A DNA stretch of 41,620 nucleotides, taken from positions 208,873-250,492 of the forward strand of contig NZ_LMHT01000011.1 of assembly GCF_001429025.1 (NCBI RefSeq). The letters run 5' to 3'. The notes below the pieces were generated by a model. That model saw only the letters and a program-made list of their open reading frames with translations, was not told where the DNA came from and made no database searches. How positions within the stretch are numbered: position 1 is the stretch's first letter; each line of letters begins with the position of its first letter. Made by a program: the position numbers and the translations under genes. Of the stretch, positions 26,578-34,914 are shown one piece after another. Origin of the DNA: Phenylobacterium sp. Root700 (GTDB lineage: Bacteria; Pseudomonadota; Alphaproteobacteria; Caulobacterales; Caulobacteraceae).

Positions 26578-27293
26578 ACGTCATCGAGGCGGCCTCGCCG
26601 AACTTCAACGAACGCACCACGCCGCCGGACATGCTGGTGCTGCACTATACCGGCATGCGGACCGGGCCCGAGGCGCTGGCCCGGCTGTGCGACGAGGCGG
26701 CCAAGGTCTCGTCGCACTATCTGGTCGAGGAGGACGGGCGGGTGTTCGCGCTGGTGGCCGAGGAGCGCCGCGCCTGGCATGCGGGGCTGTCGTCCTGGAA
26801 GGGACAGACCGATATCAACGGCCGCTCGATCGGGATCGAGATCGTCAATCCGGGCCATGAGTTCGGCTATCGCGCTTTTCCGGCCGCGCAGATCGCCGCG
26901 GTGATCGAGCTGATCGCTGACATCCGCACGCGCTGGAGCATCGAGGACAGCCGGATCGTCGGCCATTCCGACGTCGCGCCCGACCGCAAGGACGATCCCG
27001 GCGAACTGTTCCCCTGGAAGCAGTTGGCGCAGGCCGGCCACGGCCTGTGGGCCGAGCCGGACGCCGCGCCGGGCCTCCCGCTATCCGAGGGCGAGGAGGG
27101 GGCTGGCGTATTCGCGCTGCAGGCCGGCTTCACGCGACTGGGCTATGACTGCGCGCCGTCGGGTAAGTACGACGCCCGCACCACGGCGGTGGTCCGCGCC
27201 TTCCAGCGCCACTGGCGCCAGGAGAAGGTCGATGGCGTGGCCGACGGCATGACCCGGGCGCGGCTGATCGCGTTGCTGCGCGCGGCGGCCTGA
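26574..27293 (+). CDS. N-acetylmuramoyl-L-alanine amidase (amidase_2) with peptidoglycan-binding domain
   Basis: A 239-residue zinc amidase of the AmpD/AmiD type. LVLHYTGM holds the first zinc His and VGHSDVAPDRKDDPGELFPW the second His and a ligand Asp (cited for position). SSHYLVEEDGRVF and SIGIEIVNPG are core motifs. The last 75 residues, with FALQAGFTRLGYDCAPSG and AVVRAFQRHWRQ, form a PG_binding_1 domain. No signal peptide is seen, so it probably acts in the cytoplasm on anhydro-muropeptides during cell-wall recycling. The GTG start overlaps the transporter stop (GTGA), with GGAG upstream. The acetyltransferase gene follows one base after the stop. Confidence 0.9.
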   Translation: MNVIEAASPNFNERTTPPDMLVLHYTGMRTGPEALARLCDEAAKVSSHYLVEEDGRVFALVAEERRAWHAGLSSWKGQTDINGRSIGIEIVNPGHEFGYRAFPAAQIAAVIELIADIRTRWSIEDSRIVGHSDVAPDRKDDPGELFPWKQLAQAGHGLWAEPDAAPGLPLSEGEEGAGVFALQAGFTRLGYDCAPSGKYDARTTAVVRAFQRHWRQEKVDGVADGMTRARLIALLRAAA

Positions 27294-27294
27294 G

Positions 27295-27822
27295 GTGAGC
27301 GCGTTCGAGATCCGGCCGACCGAGGCCTCGCAGGCTCCGGCGGTGCTGGCGCTCTATCGCGCGGCGGCGGCGGGTTCCGGGGGGCTGGCCCGCAGGCCTG
27401 ATGAGATGGACCTGGCCTATGTCGAGGGCTTCCTGGCCAAGGCCTTGGCTGGCGGCGTGAGCCTGGGCGCCTGGCGCGGCGAGGCGCTGTGCGGCGAGAT
27501 CCACGCTTCGCGCATCGGGCCCGACCAGTTCGCCCATGTGCTGTCTGACCTGACGGTCGCGGTCGATCCGGCCTGGCAGGGCCAGGGCGTGGGGCGGGCT
27601 CTGTTCCAGGCGCTGTTCGCCGCCGCCGCGCAGCTGAGCCCGCAGGTGACCCGCATCGAGCTGATGGCGCGCGAGGGCAATGGCGGCGCCATCCGGCTCT
27701 ATCAGGCGCTGGGCTTCGTGGTCGACGGGCGGTTCGAGGGGCGGGTGCGGACGCCCGACGGCCGGCTGGAGGCCGACATCGCCATGGGCCTGCTGATCCC
27801 CGCCGCCGGCGGCGCGGCTTGA
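27295..27822 (+). CDS. GNAT-family N-acetyltransferase
   Basis: A 175-residue GCN5-related acetyltransferase beginning at GTG 27295, one base after the amidase stop. The acetyl-CoA pyrophosphate loop is visible in VDPAWQGQGVGRALFQALF (the QGxGxG/A motif). ARE-G-N-GGAIRLYQALGF is the usual motif B region. It is the third gene of the transporter-amidase-acetyltransferase operon. The acetylated substrate cannot be predicted; a muropeptide, amino sugar or amino acid would fit the neighbours. Confidence 0.88.
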   Translation: MSAFEIRPTEASQAPAVLALYRAAAAGSGGLARRPDEMDLAYVEGFLAKALAGGVSLGAWRGEALCGEIHASRIGPDQFAHVLSDLTVAVDPAWQGQGVGRALFQALFAAAAQLSPQVTRIELMAREGNGGAIRLYQALGFVVDGRFEGRVRTPDGRLEADIAMGLLIPAAGGAA

Positions 27823-27909
27823 CGTCGCTTGCCTCCGCCGTCAGCACTGCCGGTCAGAGGTTTTGCGTTCTAATTCATACCCACTTTTCGAAAACTAAGG
27901 ATCGTTTTG

Positions 27910-28677
27910 ATGCGCAATTTGTTCAGCGTTGAAGGCAAGGTCGCCCTGGTCACCGGCGGCAGCCGCGGCATCGGCGAGATGATCGCCCGCGGCTATGTCG
28001 AGAACGGCGCCAAGGTCTATGTCTCCTCGCGCAAGGCCGATGTCTGCGACCGGGTCGCCGAGGAGCTGTCGCAGTACGGGACCTGCATCTCGCTGCCGTT
28101 CGACCTGTCGAACATGGCCGGGATCGTCGGTCTGGCGGGCGCGCTGGCCGAGCGCGAGAGCAAGCTGGACATCCTGGTCAACAACGCCGGCGCCACCTGG
28201 GGCGCGCCGATCGACGAGTATCCGGAAGACGGCTGGGACAAGACCGTCGACCTGAACGTGAAGTCGATCTTCTTCCTGACCCAGAAGCTGTTGCCGCAAC
28301 TGCGCGCCGCCGCCACGCATGAAGAGCCCTCGCGGGTGATCAACATCGCCTCGGTCAACGGCATCGAGCCGCCGTCCCTGGAGACCTACGCCTATTCGAC
28401 CTCGAAGGCCGGCTGCATCATGCTGACCCGCCACCTGGCCAAGCGGCTGGCGCCCGAGCACATCCTGGTCAACGCCATCGCGCCCGGCCCCTTCCAGAGC
28501 CACATGATGGCCGCGACCCTGGCGCAGGCCGGCGACGCCATCGCCAAGGCCAATCCGCGCGGCCGGATCGGCACGCCGGAGGACATCGCCGGGGTGGCGA
28601 TCTTCCTGGCCAGCCGCGCCAGCGCCTACACCACCGGCACGGTCGTCCCCTGCGACGGCGGTTCGGCCGAATTCTAA
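27910..28677 (+). CDS. short-chain dehydrogenase/reductase
   Basis: A 255-residue classical SDR, starting ATG 27910 (a TTG three bases earlier is possible). The NAD(P)-binding motif is TGGSRGIG near residue 15, then NNAGATWG, the active-site Ser in INIASVNG and the catalytic Tyr-Lys in YAYSTSKAG. The C-terminus, YTTGTVVPCDGGSAEF, matches the usual VDGG tail. AAGGA upstream is a plausible ribosome site. It oxidises or reduces an alcohol/ketone whose identity is not evident. A GC hairpin separates it from the TetR gene. Confidence 0.92.
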   Translation: MRNLFSVEGKVALVTGGSRGIGEMIARGYVENGAKVYVSSRKADVCDRVAEELSQYGTCISLPFDLSNMAGIVGLAGALAERESKLDILVNNAGATWGAPIDEYPEDGWDKTVDLNVKSIFFLTQKLLPQLRAAATHEEPSRVINIASVNGIEPPSLETYAYSTSKAGCIMLTRHLAKRLAPEHILVNAIAPGPFQSHMMAATLAQAGDAIAKANPRGRIGTPEDIAGVAIFLASRASAYTTGTVVPCDGGSAEF

Positions 28678-28684
28678 GGGCCTG

Positions 28685-28715
28685 GCGCCTCCCGGCCGGA
28701 GCGGTCGGGAGGCGC
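28685..28715. terminator. GC hairpin between convergent SDR and TetR genes, possible bidirectional terminator
   Basis: GCGCCTCCCG and CGGGAGGCGC form a perfect 10-base stem around 11 bases, in the 45-base gap between two genes that end facing each other. Neither side has a proper T-run, so function as a terminator is only likely, not shown. Confidence 0.55.
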
Positions 28716-28722
28716 GGTTCCA

Positions 28723-29331
28723 TCAGCGCAGCCGGCGTTCCAGGCCGGCGACCAGCAGGTCGAGGCCGTAGTCGAAGCCGTTCTCCGGCTTTTGCTGGCC
28801 GGCGAGCGCCCAGGCGATGTTGGGGAAGAGATCGGCGGGCGGGGCGGCGGCGCCGGCCGGGTTGGCGCGGCGGGTGACCTCAAAGCGCGCCCAGCCGACG
28901 ATGAAAGATAGCGCCACGCCATAGGCGTGCAGGGCCTCGTCAGCCGGCACTCCCGCCCGGCGCATGACGCCGAGGCCCAGCTCCAGGGGGCGGATCGCCC
29001 GTGGTCCTGAGCTGTAGTCCTCCGGGAACAGCCGCGTGATGTCGCGGGTCTCGACCAGGCGGCGGCGCAAGGCGTGGGCCATACGGCGGAGGTCGCCGCG
29101 CCAGTCGCCGCTCGGGGCGCCATAGTCGAGGTTGTCGATCAGGTGGTCGAACAGCAGGAGGCCGAGGTCCTCCTTGTTCTTCACGTGCCAGTAGAGGGCG
29201 GGAGCCTGGACGCCGAGTTCGGCGGCGACGCTGCGCATGGTCAGGCGATCATAGCCGTTGCGGTCCAGCAGGCGCGCGGCGGCCTGGACGATGTCTTCGC
29301 GGGTGAGTTGGGGGCCGAGCTTGCGGGGCAT
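28723..29331 (-). CDS. TetR-family transcriptional regulator
   Basis: A 202-residue repressor-type protein. The N-terminal HTH lies in DIVQAAARLLDRNGYDRLTMRSVAAELGVQAPALYWHVKNKEDL (residues about 13-55, cited for position), with the ALYWHVKNK helix typical of TetR class regulators. The C-terminal part, from GAPSGDWRGDLRRMAHALRR on, has the TetR_C-type helical ligand domain. It is divergent from a cytochrome P450 gene, with only 90 bases between the starts. That space contains two mirrored copies of an operator-like sequence, so it very probably represses both its own gene and the P450 gene and responds to a small molecule. Confidence 0.93.
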   Translation of the reverse strand: MPRKLGPQLTREDIVQAAARLLDRNGYDRLTMRSVAAELGVQAPALYWHVKNKEDLGLLLFDHLIDNLDYGAPSGDWRGDLRRMAHALRRRLVETRDITRLFPEDYSSGPRAIRPLELGLGVMRRAGVPADEALHAYGVALSFIVGWARFEVTRRANPAGAAAPPADLFPNIAWALAGQQKPENGFDYGLDLLVAGLERRLR

Positions 29332-29349
29332 GTGTGGAAAGAGCCGGGT

Positions 29350-29410
29350 TTATTTAACGTTGTAAAGTGCGAGTGAGCTCGCTAGCTTTCAATTTAACAA
29401 CGTTAAATAA
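29350..29410. promoter_or_regulatory. paired operator-like repeat between TetR and P450 genes
   Basis: TTATTTAACGTTGT (29350-29363) and ACAACGTTAAATAA (29397-29410) are exact reverse complements. Each is nearly palindromic in itself (TTTAACGTTGTAAA on the left, TTTAACAACGTTAAA on the right). Between them lies a third small palindrome, GCGAG-TGAG-CTCGC (29369-29382). The right copy ends in the AGGAGG ribosome site of the P450 gene, and the left copy lies 19 bases from the TetR start, so binding would block both genes. The spacing between copy centres is 47 bases. Confidence 0.8.
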
Positions 29411-29421
29411 GGAGGTTCAGC

Positions 29422-30747
29422 GTGCAGGCTTCCCTTCCTCCGGTCCCGGTTCCGCCGGCCAGGTCGCTGCCGCTCTGGCGCGCCATCAAGGTGGCCAGAG
29501 GCAACACCTTGGCGGTGATCCCAGCGCAGGCCTTCGAGGTCCCGGTCTTTGACCAGTCGAGCGCGATCCTCGGGCGCAGCTTCCTGGTCAGTGATCCGGA
29601 GGGCGTGAAACGAGTGCTGCTGGACGAGGTCGCCAACTACCCGAAGTCGGAGTTTCAGAACCGGATCTTCGCCGCGGCGTTCGGCGACGGCATCCTGACC
29701 AGCGGGGGAGAGACCTGGAAGGCGCATCGGCGGTTGATGGCGCCTGCCTTCGATCCGCGCAGCGTCGAGGCCCACGCCCCGATGATGGCGGCGACCGCGC
29801 GCGCTTTCGTCGACGGCTGGCGGCCGGGAGAGACGATCGACGTCGCCCAGGCCATGGCCGAGCTCAGCCTGAAAATCATCGCACGGGCGATGTTCTCCGG
29901 TGCGGGAGACGACCTGGGGCCACGGATGGATCAGACCCTGCGGGCCATGGATGTGATCTTGGCGGACTTTGGCCTTATCGACGTGGTTCCGGGCGTTCGG
30001 GGCCTGCGCTGGCGGGCGCGGGAGCGGCGCATCGCGGCTGGGTTCGCGGTCTTCGACAGCTGGATCGCCGAGTTGATCGGTTCGCGTCGCGCGGCGCCGG
30101 CCGGAGGTGATCTGCTCGACCGCCTGATCGCCGCGCGCGATCCCGAGACCGGGCTTGGCCTGAGTGACCGGCAGGTGCGCGACCAGTTGGTGACGATCTT
30201 CGTGGCTGGGCATGAGACCACGGCCGTGGTGCTGGCCTGGACCTGGTACCTGCTGTCGCAGAACCCCGAGGCGGAGGCGCGGCTACACGCCGAGCTCGAT
30301 GCGTCGCCCGGCGCGCCGCCGGCCTATGCGCGCCAGGTGGTGGAGGAGGCGATGCGGATCTTTCCGCCGGTTCCGCGCATCCCGCTGCGGCGGGCGGCGG
30401 CGGACGACGTGATCTGCGGCGTGCAGATACCGAAGGGCGCTTATGTCTGCGTCGCGCCGTGGGTGATCCATCGCCACCGCAGCCTGTGGAAAGATCCCGA
30501 GCGGTTTGATCCCGGCCGGTTCGCAGGCGAGCGGCCGGCGCGCTTTTCCTATCTGCCGTTCGGGGCGGGGCCGCGGGGCTGCATCGGGGCCTCGCTGGCG
30601 CTCACCGAGGTGGCGATCGTGCTGACCGAGGTGGCGCGGCGATATCGCCTGAAACTGGCGCCGGGACAGGTCGTGGCGATGAAGCCGCGCATGACGCTGC
30701 GCCCATTGGGACGAATTGGGATGGAGCTGGTTGCTCGCGCCGCTTGA
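29422..30747 (+). CDS. cytochrome P450
   Basis: A 441-residue haem monooxygenase. The I-helix motif is A262-G-H-E-T-T267, the K-helix ExxR is E309-A-M-R312, the PERF region is DPERFDPGRF, and the haem loop is FGAGPRGCIG with C387 as axial ligand. There is no membrane anchor; the N-terminus is Pro-rich. It needs an electron donor (ferredoxin or similar), which is not encoded nearby. GTG start 29422 follows AGGAGG with good spacing. Expression is probably controlled by the divergent TetR gene through the paired repeat at 29350-29410. The substrate is unknown. Confidence 0.95.
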   Translation: MQASLPPVPVPPARSLPLWRAIKVARGNTLAVIPAQAFEVPVFDQSSAILGRSFLVSDPEGVKRVLLDEVANYPKSEFQNRIFAAAFGDGILTSGGETWKAHRRLMAPAFDPRSVEAHAPMMAATARAFVDGWRPGETIDVAQAMAELSLKIIARAMFSGAGDDLGPRMDQTLRAMDVILADFGLIDVVPGVRGLRWRARERRIAAGFAVFDSWIAELIGSRRAAPAGGDLLDRLIAARDPETGLGLSDRQVRDQLVTIFVAGHETTAVVLAWTWYLLSQNPEAEARLHAELDASPGAPPAYARQVVEEAMRIFPPVPRIPLRRAAADDVICGVQIPKGAYVCVAPWVIHRHRSLWKDPERFDPGRFAGERPARFSYLPFGAGPRGCIGASLALTEVAIVLTEVARRYRLKLAPGQVVAMKPRMTLRPLGRIGMELVARAA

Positions 30748-30775
30748 CCTGGGGCGGCTTGGGCCTCACTGAACG

Positions 30776-31168
30776 CGCGGACCAGACGGCTGGGCGATCG
30801 CGGCTGCCTTCGGGCGGTCGAGGAAAGTCCGGGCTCCACGACGACATGGCGGCGGGTAACGCCCGCCGGGGGCGACCCCAGGGATAGCGCCACAGAGAGC
30901 AGACCGCCTCGGCTGCGGCCGAGGTAAGGGTGAAAGGGTGGGGTAAGAGCCCACCGCGGACCTGGTGACAGGGACGGCACGGCAAGCCCCGCCAGGAGCA
31001 AGACCGAATAGGGACGTTGCGCCCGCCTTGTGCGGGTAGGGCTGTCGTAGGCCCGAGACGTCCGGGTAGGTCGCGAGAACCGTCCAGCAATGGGCGGTCC
31101 AGAGGAATGATCGCCGCGTCTGTTCGCAGACGAGACAGAACCCGGCTTATAGGCCGTCTGGTCCATCG
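30776..31168 (+). ncRNA. rnpB: RNase P RNA (class A)
   Basis: The catalytic RNA of ribonuclease P, which matures tRNA 5' ends. The P1 stem is GGACCAGACGGC (30779-30790) with GCCGTCTGGTCC (31153-31164). Universal blocks follow in order: GAGGAAAGTCCGGGCTCCAC just downstream, GGTAAGGGTGAAAGGGTG with AAGAGCCCACCGC in the middle, then AGAGGAATGATCGCC and ACAGAACCCGGCTTATAGG at the 3' end. The length (about 390) fits class A. The ends are set to a few bases outside P1 and are approximate. It starts about 30 bases after the P450 stop, so read-through from that gene is possible. No intrinsic terminator is obvious behind it. Confidence 0.95.
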
Positions 31169-31179
31169 ATCCCCACAGC

Positions 31180-31188
31180 TTATCCACA
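31180..31188 (+). promoter_or_regulatory. perfect DnaA-box sequence upstream of mraZ
   Basis: TTATCCACA exactly matches the DnaA-box consensus. It lies 12 bases after the end assigned to rnpB and 265 bases before the mraZ start codon. The remaining 31189-31452 stretch is AT-richer, probably carries the dcw promoter, and has no gene that I can support. Whether DnaA really binds here is untested; a 9-base match can arise by chance. Confidence 0.5.
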
Positions 31189-31452
31189 CCCCGGCGACGG
31201 GTGGGTCGCTATACTTAACGAGTTCGCTGTATGTTCTGTGGATCGTTAATGTTCGGCCTTCGAGCGGGGCCATGACACCTTTGTTTTTACGAGAATTGAG
31301 CTCTTGGAGTCATTGTCTCCCAATTGATCCCATGTTAACCCAATCAGCATCCGTTAAGGATCTTGGCGTCGCCGTTTTCGGGGGCGCCGGGGACCGGAAG
31401 CGGGGCTGAACGGGCGGTCCACGTGGGGCCGCGAACTGGGGCGACGGCGGGG

Positions 31453-31920
31453 ATGTTTCTCTCGACCTTCGAGAAACAAGTGGACGCCAAGCGGCGCATC
31501 GTTGTGCCGCAGGAATTCCGCGCGCTCGTGTCGGGGCCGTTCGACGGCATCGTCTGCTTCCCGTCCATCGAAGCCGATTGCGTCGAAGGTGGCGGCAAGG
31601 CCTTGTTCGACCGTTACCTTTCGCTGATCGAGGAAATGCCCTTCGGTGATCCGACGCGTTCGGCCATCGAGCTTTCGGTGCTGGGCGGGCAGGCGAAGAT
31701 GAGCTTCGACACCGCTGGCCGCATCACCTTGCCAGAACAACTCTGCGACCAGTTCGGCCTGACCGACTGGGTCGTGCTGGTCGGCCTCGGCGACCGCTTC
31801 CAGATCTGGGAGCGCGAGGCGTTCCAGGCCCACCGCGCCGCCCAACGTGAACTCGCCCGTGACGGGCTGGCCCAACTGCGCGCCCAGCAGCGGGCCGCGA
31901 AGCTGGCGGTCGGTCAATGA
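31453..31920 (+). CDS. mraZ: transcriptional regulator MraZ
   Basis: A 155-residue DNA-binding protein of the AbrB-like fold. [19 protein letters not shown] is the canonical N-terminus, so ATG 31453 is the true start; the frame opens at 31363, but that extension is not family sequence. The protein has two repeats of the DxKxR type: [13 protein letters not shown] and [12 protein letters not shown]. It binds repeats upstream of the dcw operon, forms a ring-shaped oligomer and represses the operon, while RsmH counters it in Escherichia coli. It is the first gene of the cluster and overlaps rsmH as ATGA. Confidence 0.95.
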   Translation: MFLSTFEKQVDAKRRIVVPQEFRALVSGPFDGIVCFPSIEADCVEGGGKALFDRYLSLIEEMPFGDPTRSAIELSVLGGQAKMSFDTAGRITLPEQLCDQFGLTDWVVLVGLGDRFQIWEREAFQAHRAAQRELARDGLAQLRAQQRAAKLAVGQ

Positions 31921-32846
31921 GCGCGCCCCACACATCGGTGCTGCTGGACGAGGTGATCGCCGCGCTCGAGCCTGCGCCGGGCAAGATCATCGTCGACGGC
32001 ACCTTCGGGGCCGGCGGTTATTCGCGCGGCTTCCTGGCGACCGGCGCAAACGTGGTGGCCTTCGACCGCGATCCGAGCGCCCGGCAGTTCGCCGAGGGCC
32101 TGGGCGACAACTTCCGCCTGGTCGACGCGCGGTTCTCCGAAATGGCCGCCGAGCTGGGCGAGCGCTCGGTCGACGGGGTGGCGCTGGATCTCGGCGTGTC
32201 GTCCATGCAGCTCGACCAGGCCGAGCGCGGCTTCTCGTTCATGCGCGATGGTCCGCTGGACATGCGGATGGGTGCGAGCGGACCGACCGCCGCCGACATC
32301 GTCAACACCGCCGAGCCGGCCGAGCTGGCGCGGATCATCTGGCTCTATGGCGAAGAGCGCCAGTCGCGCCGGATCGCCGCCTTCATCATGCGCCGGCGTA
32401 TTGAGCAGCCCTTCACCCGCACCCTGGATCTGGCCGAGGTCATCGAGCGCGCGCTGGGCGGCCGACGCGGCGCCAAGGTGCATCCGGCGACCCGCTCGTT
32501 CCAGGCGCTGCGCATCGCGGTCAACGAAGAGCTCAGCGAGCTGGAGGCTGGCCTCGAAGCCGCCGAGCGCGTGCTGAAGGTCGGCGGCCGCCTGGCCGTG
32601 GTGACCTTCCATTCGCTGGAAGACCGGATCGTCAAAGCCTTCTTCACCGCCCGGGCCGGCAAGACCCCGGGCGGGTCGCGTCACCTGCCGCCGGTGGAAG
32701 CCCTGGCGGCGCCGAGTTTCGACCTGCTGTTCAACGGCGCGCGCACGGCGGGGGAGGCTGAGACCTCGGCCAATCCGCGCGCGCGGTCAGCCAAACTTCG
32801 CGTGGGCGTGCGTACGGCCGCCCCGGTGTGGAGCGATGCGACATGA
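31917..32846 (+). CDS. rsmH: 16S rRNA (cytosine(1402)-N(4))-methyltransferase RsmH
   Basis: A 309-residue SAM-dependent methyltransferase that modifies C1402 of 16S rRNA in the decoding site. [11 protein letters not shown] and [12 protein letters not shown] (residues 27-38) are the N-terminal signature with the SAM-binding loop. [18 protein letters not shown] and [13 protein letters not shown] are further RsmH hallmarks. The ATG overlaps the mraZ stop by four bases. The stop overlaps the ftsL start by four bases as well. Confidence 0.97.
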   Translation: MSAPHTSVLLDEVIAALEPAPGKIIVDGTFGAGGYSRGFLATGANVVAFDRDPSARQFAEGLGDNFRLVDARFSEMAAELGERSVDGVALDLGVSSMQLDQAERGFSFMRDGPLDMRMGASGPTAADIVNTAEPAELARIIWLYGEERQSRRIAAFIMRRRIEQPFTRTLDLAEVIERALGGRRGAKVHPATRSFQALRIAVNEELSELEAGLEAAERVLKVGGRLAVVTFHSLEDRIVKAFFTARAGKTPGGSRHLPPVEALAAPSFDLLFNGARTAGEAETSANPRARSAKLRVGVRTAAPVWSDAT

Positions 32847-33166
32847 GCATTCTCGATCGCAAGGTTCGCGGTTTCCGGCTGATCGACGTGGTCGCCCTGG
32901 CCGTTCTGCTGGCCATCATCCTGTCGGTCTACCTGGCCAAGACCATCGCCGGTAAGGAGCGCGCCGAGATCGCCTCGGTCGAGAAGCTGATCGACGGCGA
33001 GAAGGCGCGCATCCGCCTGCTGCAGGCCGAGGTCGCTCACCTGGAGCAGCCGGCTCGCATCGAAACCCTGTCCACGACCCATCTCGGCATGGCGCCGCTG
33101 CAAGCCAAGCACGAGACGACCGTCGACAAGCTGTCGGAAATCGCCCTCGGGAAGCAAAAGCCGTGA
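32843..33166 (+). CDS. ftsL: cell division protein FtsL
   Basis: A 107-residue bitopic membrane protein. A short cytoplasmic N-terminus precedes one membrane helix ([20 protein letters not shown], about residues 14-33). A periplasmic coiled-coil follows, with [21 protein letters not shown] and [12 protein letters not shown] (first cited for position). This is the FtsL layout, although sequence conservation is always low. In the divisome FtsL links FtsB and FtsQ and activates FtsWI. ATG 32843 overlaps the rsmH stop (ATGA) and is preferred over the GTG at 32828. Its location between rsmH and ftsI is the strongest evidence. Confidence 0.9.
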   Translation: MSILDRKVRGFRLIDVVALAVLLAIILSVYLAKTIAGKERAEIASVEKLIDGEKARIRLLQAEVAHLEQPARIETLSTTHLGMAPLQAKHETTVDKLSEIALGKQKP

Positions 33167-34914
33167 CTATGGCGCACCCCTCGTTCGAAGCGCCGGGCTG
33201 GCGCTGGCTGAAGGCCAAGGTCTGGGGGCTGGAGCACGCCTTCGAGCGCGCCAAGGCCGCCGGCAAGGCCGAGGACGACACCCGTATCCGCATCTTCTTC
33301 GTGCTGGCGCTGTTCTCGGCCAGCTTCGCGATGCTGGCGGTCGGCGCCACGCGCGCAGCGCTGTTCTCCGATGTCGGGCACGGCAACGGCCTGGTGGGGC
33401 CGGTCGGCGCGGCGCGGGCCGACCTGACCGACCGCAACGGCGCGATGCTGGCCGCCGACCTGTTGCACTACGGCCTCTATGTCGATCCGCGCGAGATCTG
33501 GGACGCCAACGAAACCCGCCGGGCGCTGCGATCGGCCCTGCCGAACGTCTCTCGCGCGCGCCTGGAAAAGGCGCTGAAGGGCGAGCGCCGCGGCTTCGTC
33601 GCCAGCGGCCTGACGCCGGAAGAGCGCGCGCGGGTCAATGCGCTGGGCCTGCCGGGCGTCAGCTTCGAGGGTGAAGAGCGCCGGGTCTATCCGCTGGGCC
33701 ACACCGCCGCGCACCTGATCGGTTTCGCCGACACCGGCGGAGTCGGGATCGCCGGCGCCGAGCGGGCGCTGAACGACAGCCTGCGGGCGGGCGCGGCCTC
33801 GAACGGGGCGGTGGCGCTGTCCATCGACCTGCGCGTCCAGGCGGCGCTGGAGGACGAGCTCTACAAGGCCGCCGCCGAGTTCCAGCCGCGCGGCGCCGTG
33901 GGCATCGTCACCGACGTCCACACCGGCGAAATTCTCGGCATGGCCAGCTATCCCACCTTCGATCCGAACCGGGTCTCGGTGGCGAGCGACGACGCCAAAC
34001 TGAACCGCGCCGCCGCGGCGATCTATGAGATGGGCTCTACCTTCAAGGCCTTCACCGTGGCCATCGGCCTGGACACCGGGGTCGCTAATCCGTCCTCGAC
34101 CTTCGACGCCCGCGAGCCCTATCAACTGGGCTATCGGACCATCAAGGACTACCACGCGGCCCGGAAGATCCTGACCCTGGTCGAGGTGTTCCAGCACTCC
34201 TCCAATATCGGCACCGCCAAGCTCGCCGAGAGCATCGGCGCCGATCGCCTGAGCCACTATTTCACCGCGCTTGGCCTCACCAAGCCGGCCAAGGTCGAGC
34301 TGATGGAGTCGGCTCGCCCGCTGACGCCGCGCAAGTGGGACATGGACGCGGTGGCCTCGACCTCCTTCGGTCACGGCATGAACGTCAGCCCGCTGGCGCT
34401 CTCCAGCGCCATGGGCGCGCTGCTCAACGGCGGCAATCTGGTGCCGCTCACCATCCGCAAGCTGGAGCCGAACCAGCGGCCCCAAGGCGTGCGGGCGGTC
34501 TCCGAACAGACCTCGATGCAGATGCTGCAGATCATGCGCGCCAATGTCATCGGCGGCAGCGGCAAGTCGGCCAATGCGCCCGGCCTCAGCGTCGGCGGCA
34601 AGACCGGCACCGGCGAGAAGTATGATCCGACCATTCGCGGCTACTCGACCCAAAAGCAGGTGTCGTCCTTCGCCGCGGTGTTCCCGACCTCCGGTCCCGT
34701 CGAGGACAAGCGCTACTTCGTGCTGATCCTGATGGACGAGCCGCATGGCAACGCCAAGACCTACGGCTATTCGACCGGCGGCTGGGTCGCCGCGCCGGCC
34801 GCCGGCCGGGTGATCGACCGCATCGCCCCGTTCCTGGGCGTCCAGCGCCAGAACGAGATCATCAAGGTCGTGGGTGAAGACGGCGTGGCTCAACCCCTGG
34901 CGGACGGTCACTGA
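33163..34914 (+). CDS. ftsI: septal peptidoglycan transpeptidase FtsI (PBP3)
   Basis: A 583-residue class B penicillin-binding protein, the septal transpeptidase partner of FtsW. One membrane segment lies near residues 45-65 (FFVLALFSASFAMLAVGAT). The three active-site motifs are present: S292-T-F-K295, S346-S-N348 and K480-T-G482. It starts at GTG 33163, overlapping the ftsL stop as GTGA. ATG 33169 two codons in is an alternative. The stop overlaps murE by one base. It acts in the periplasm, anchored in the inner membrane. Confidence 0.97.
   Translation: MTMAHPSFEAPGWRWLKAKVWGLEHAFERAKAAGKAEDDTRIRIFFVLALFSASFAMLAVGATRAALFSDVGHGNGLVGPVGAARADLTDRNGAMLAADLLHYGLYVDPREIWDANETRRALRSALPNVSRARLEKALKGERRGFVASGLTPEERARVNALGLPGVSFEGEERRVYPLGHTAAHLIGFADTGGVGIAGAERALNDSLRAGAASNGAVALSIDLRVQAALEDELYKAAAEFQPRGAVGIVTDVHTGEILGMASYPTFDPNRVSVASDDAKLNRAAAAIYEMGSTFKAFTVAIGLDTGVANPSSTFDAREPYQLGYRTIKDYHAARKILTLVEVFQHSSNIGTAKLAESIGADRLSHYFTALGLTKPAKVELMESARPLTPRKWDMDAVASTSFGHGMNVSPLALSSAMGALLNGGNLVPLTIRKLEPNQRPQGVRAVSEQTSMQMLQIMRANVIGGSGKSANAPGLSVGGKTGTGEKYDPTIRGYSTQKQVSSFAAVFPTSGPVEDKRYFVLILMDEPHGNAKTYGYSTGGWVAAPAAGRVIDRIAPFLGVQRQNEIIKVVGEDGVAQPLADGH

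Noticed and set aside
31180..31188. Replication origin, on the strength of the DnaA-box match
   Set aside because: A single box without a cluster, DNA-unwinding element or dnaA/hemE-type neighbours is not evidence of an origin.
31335..31357. Possible CtrA-binding site upstream of mraZ (TTAACC followed by TTAA)
   Set aside because: The two TTAA halves are separated by 15 bases, not the 7 of the CtrA consensus.
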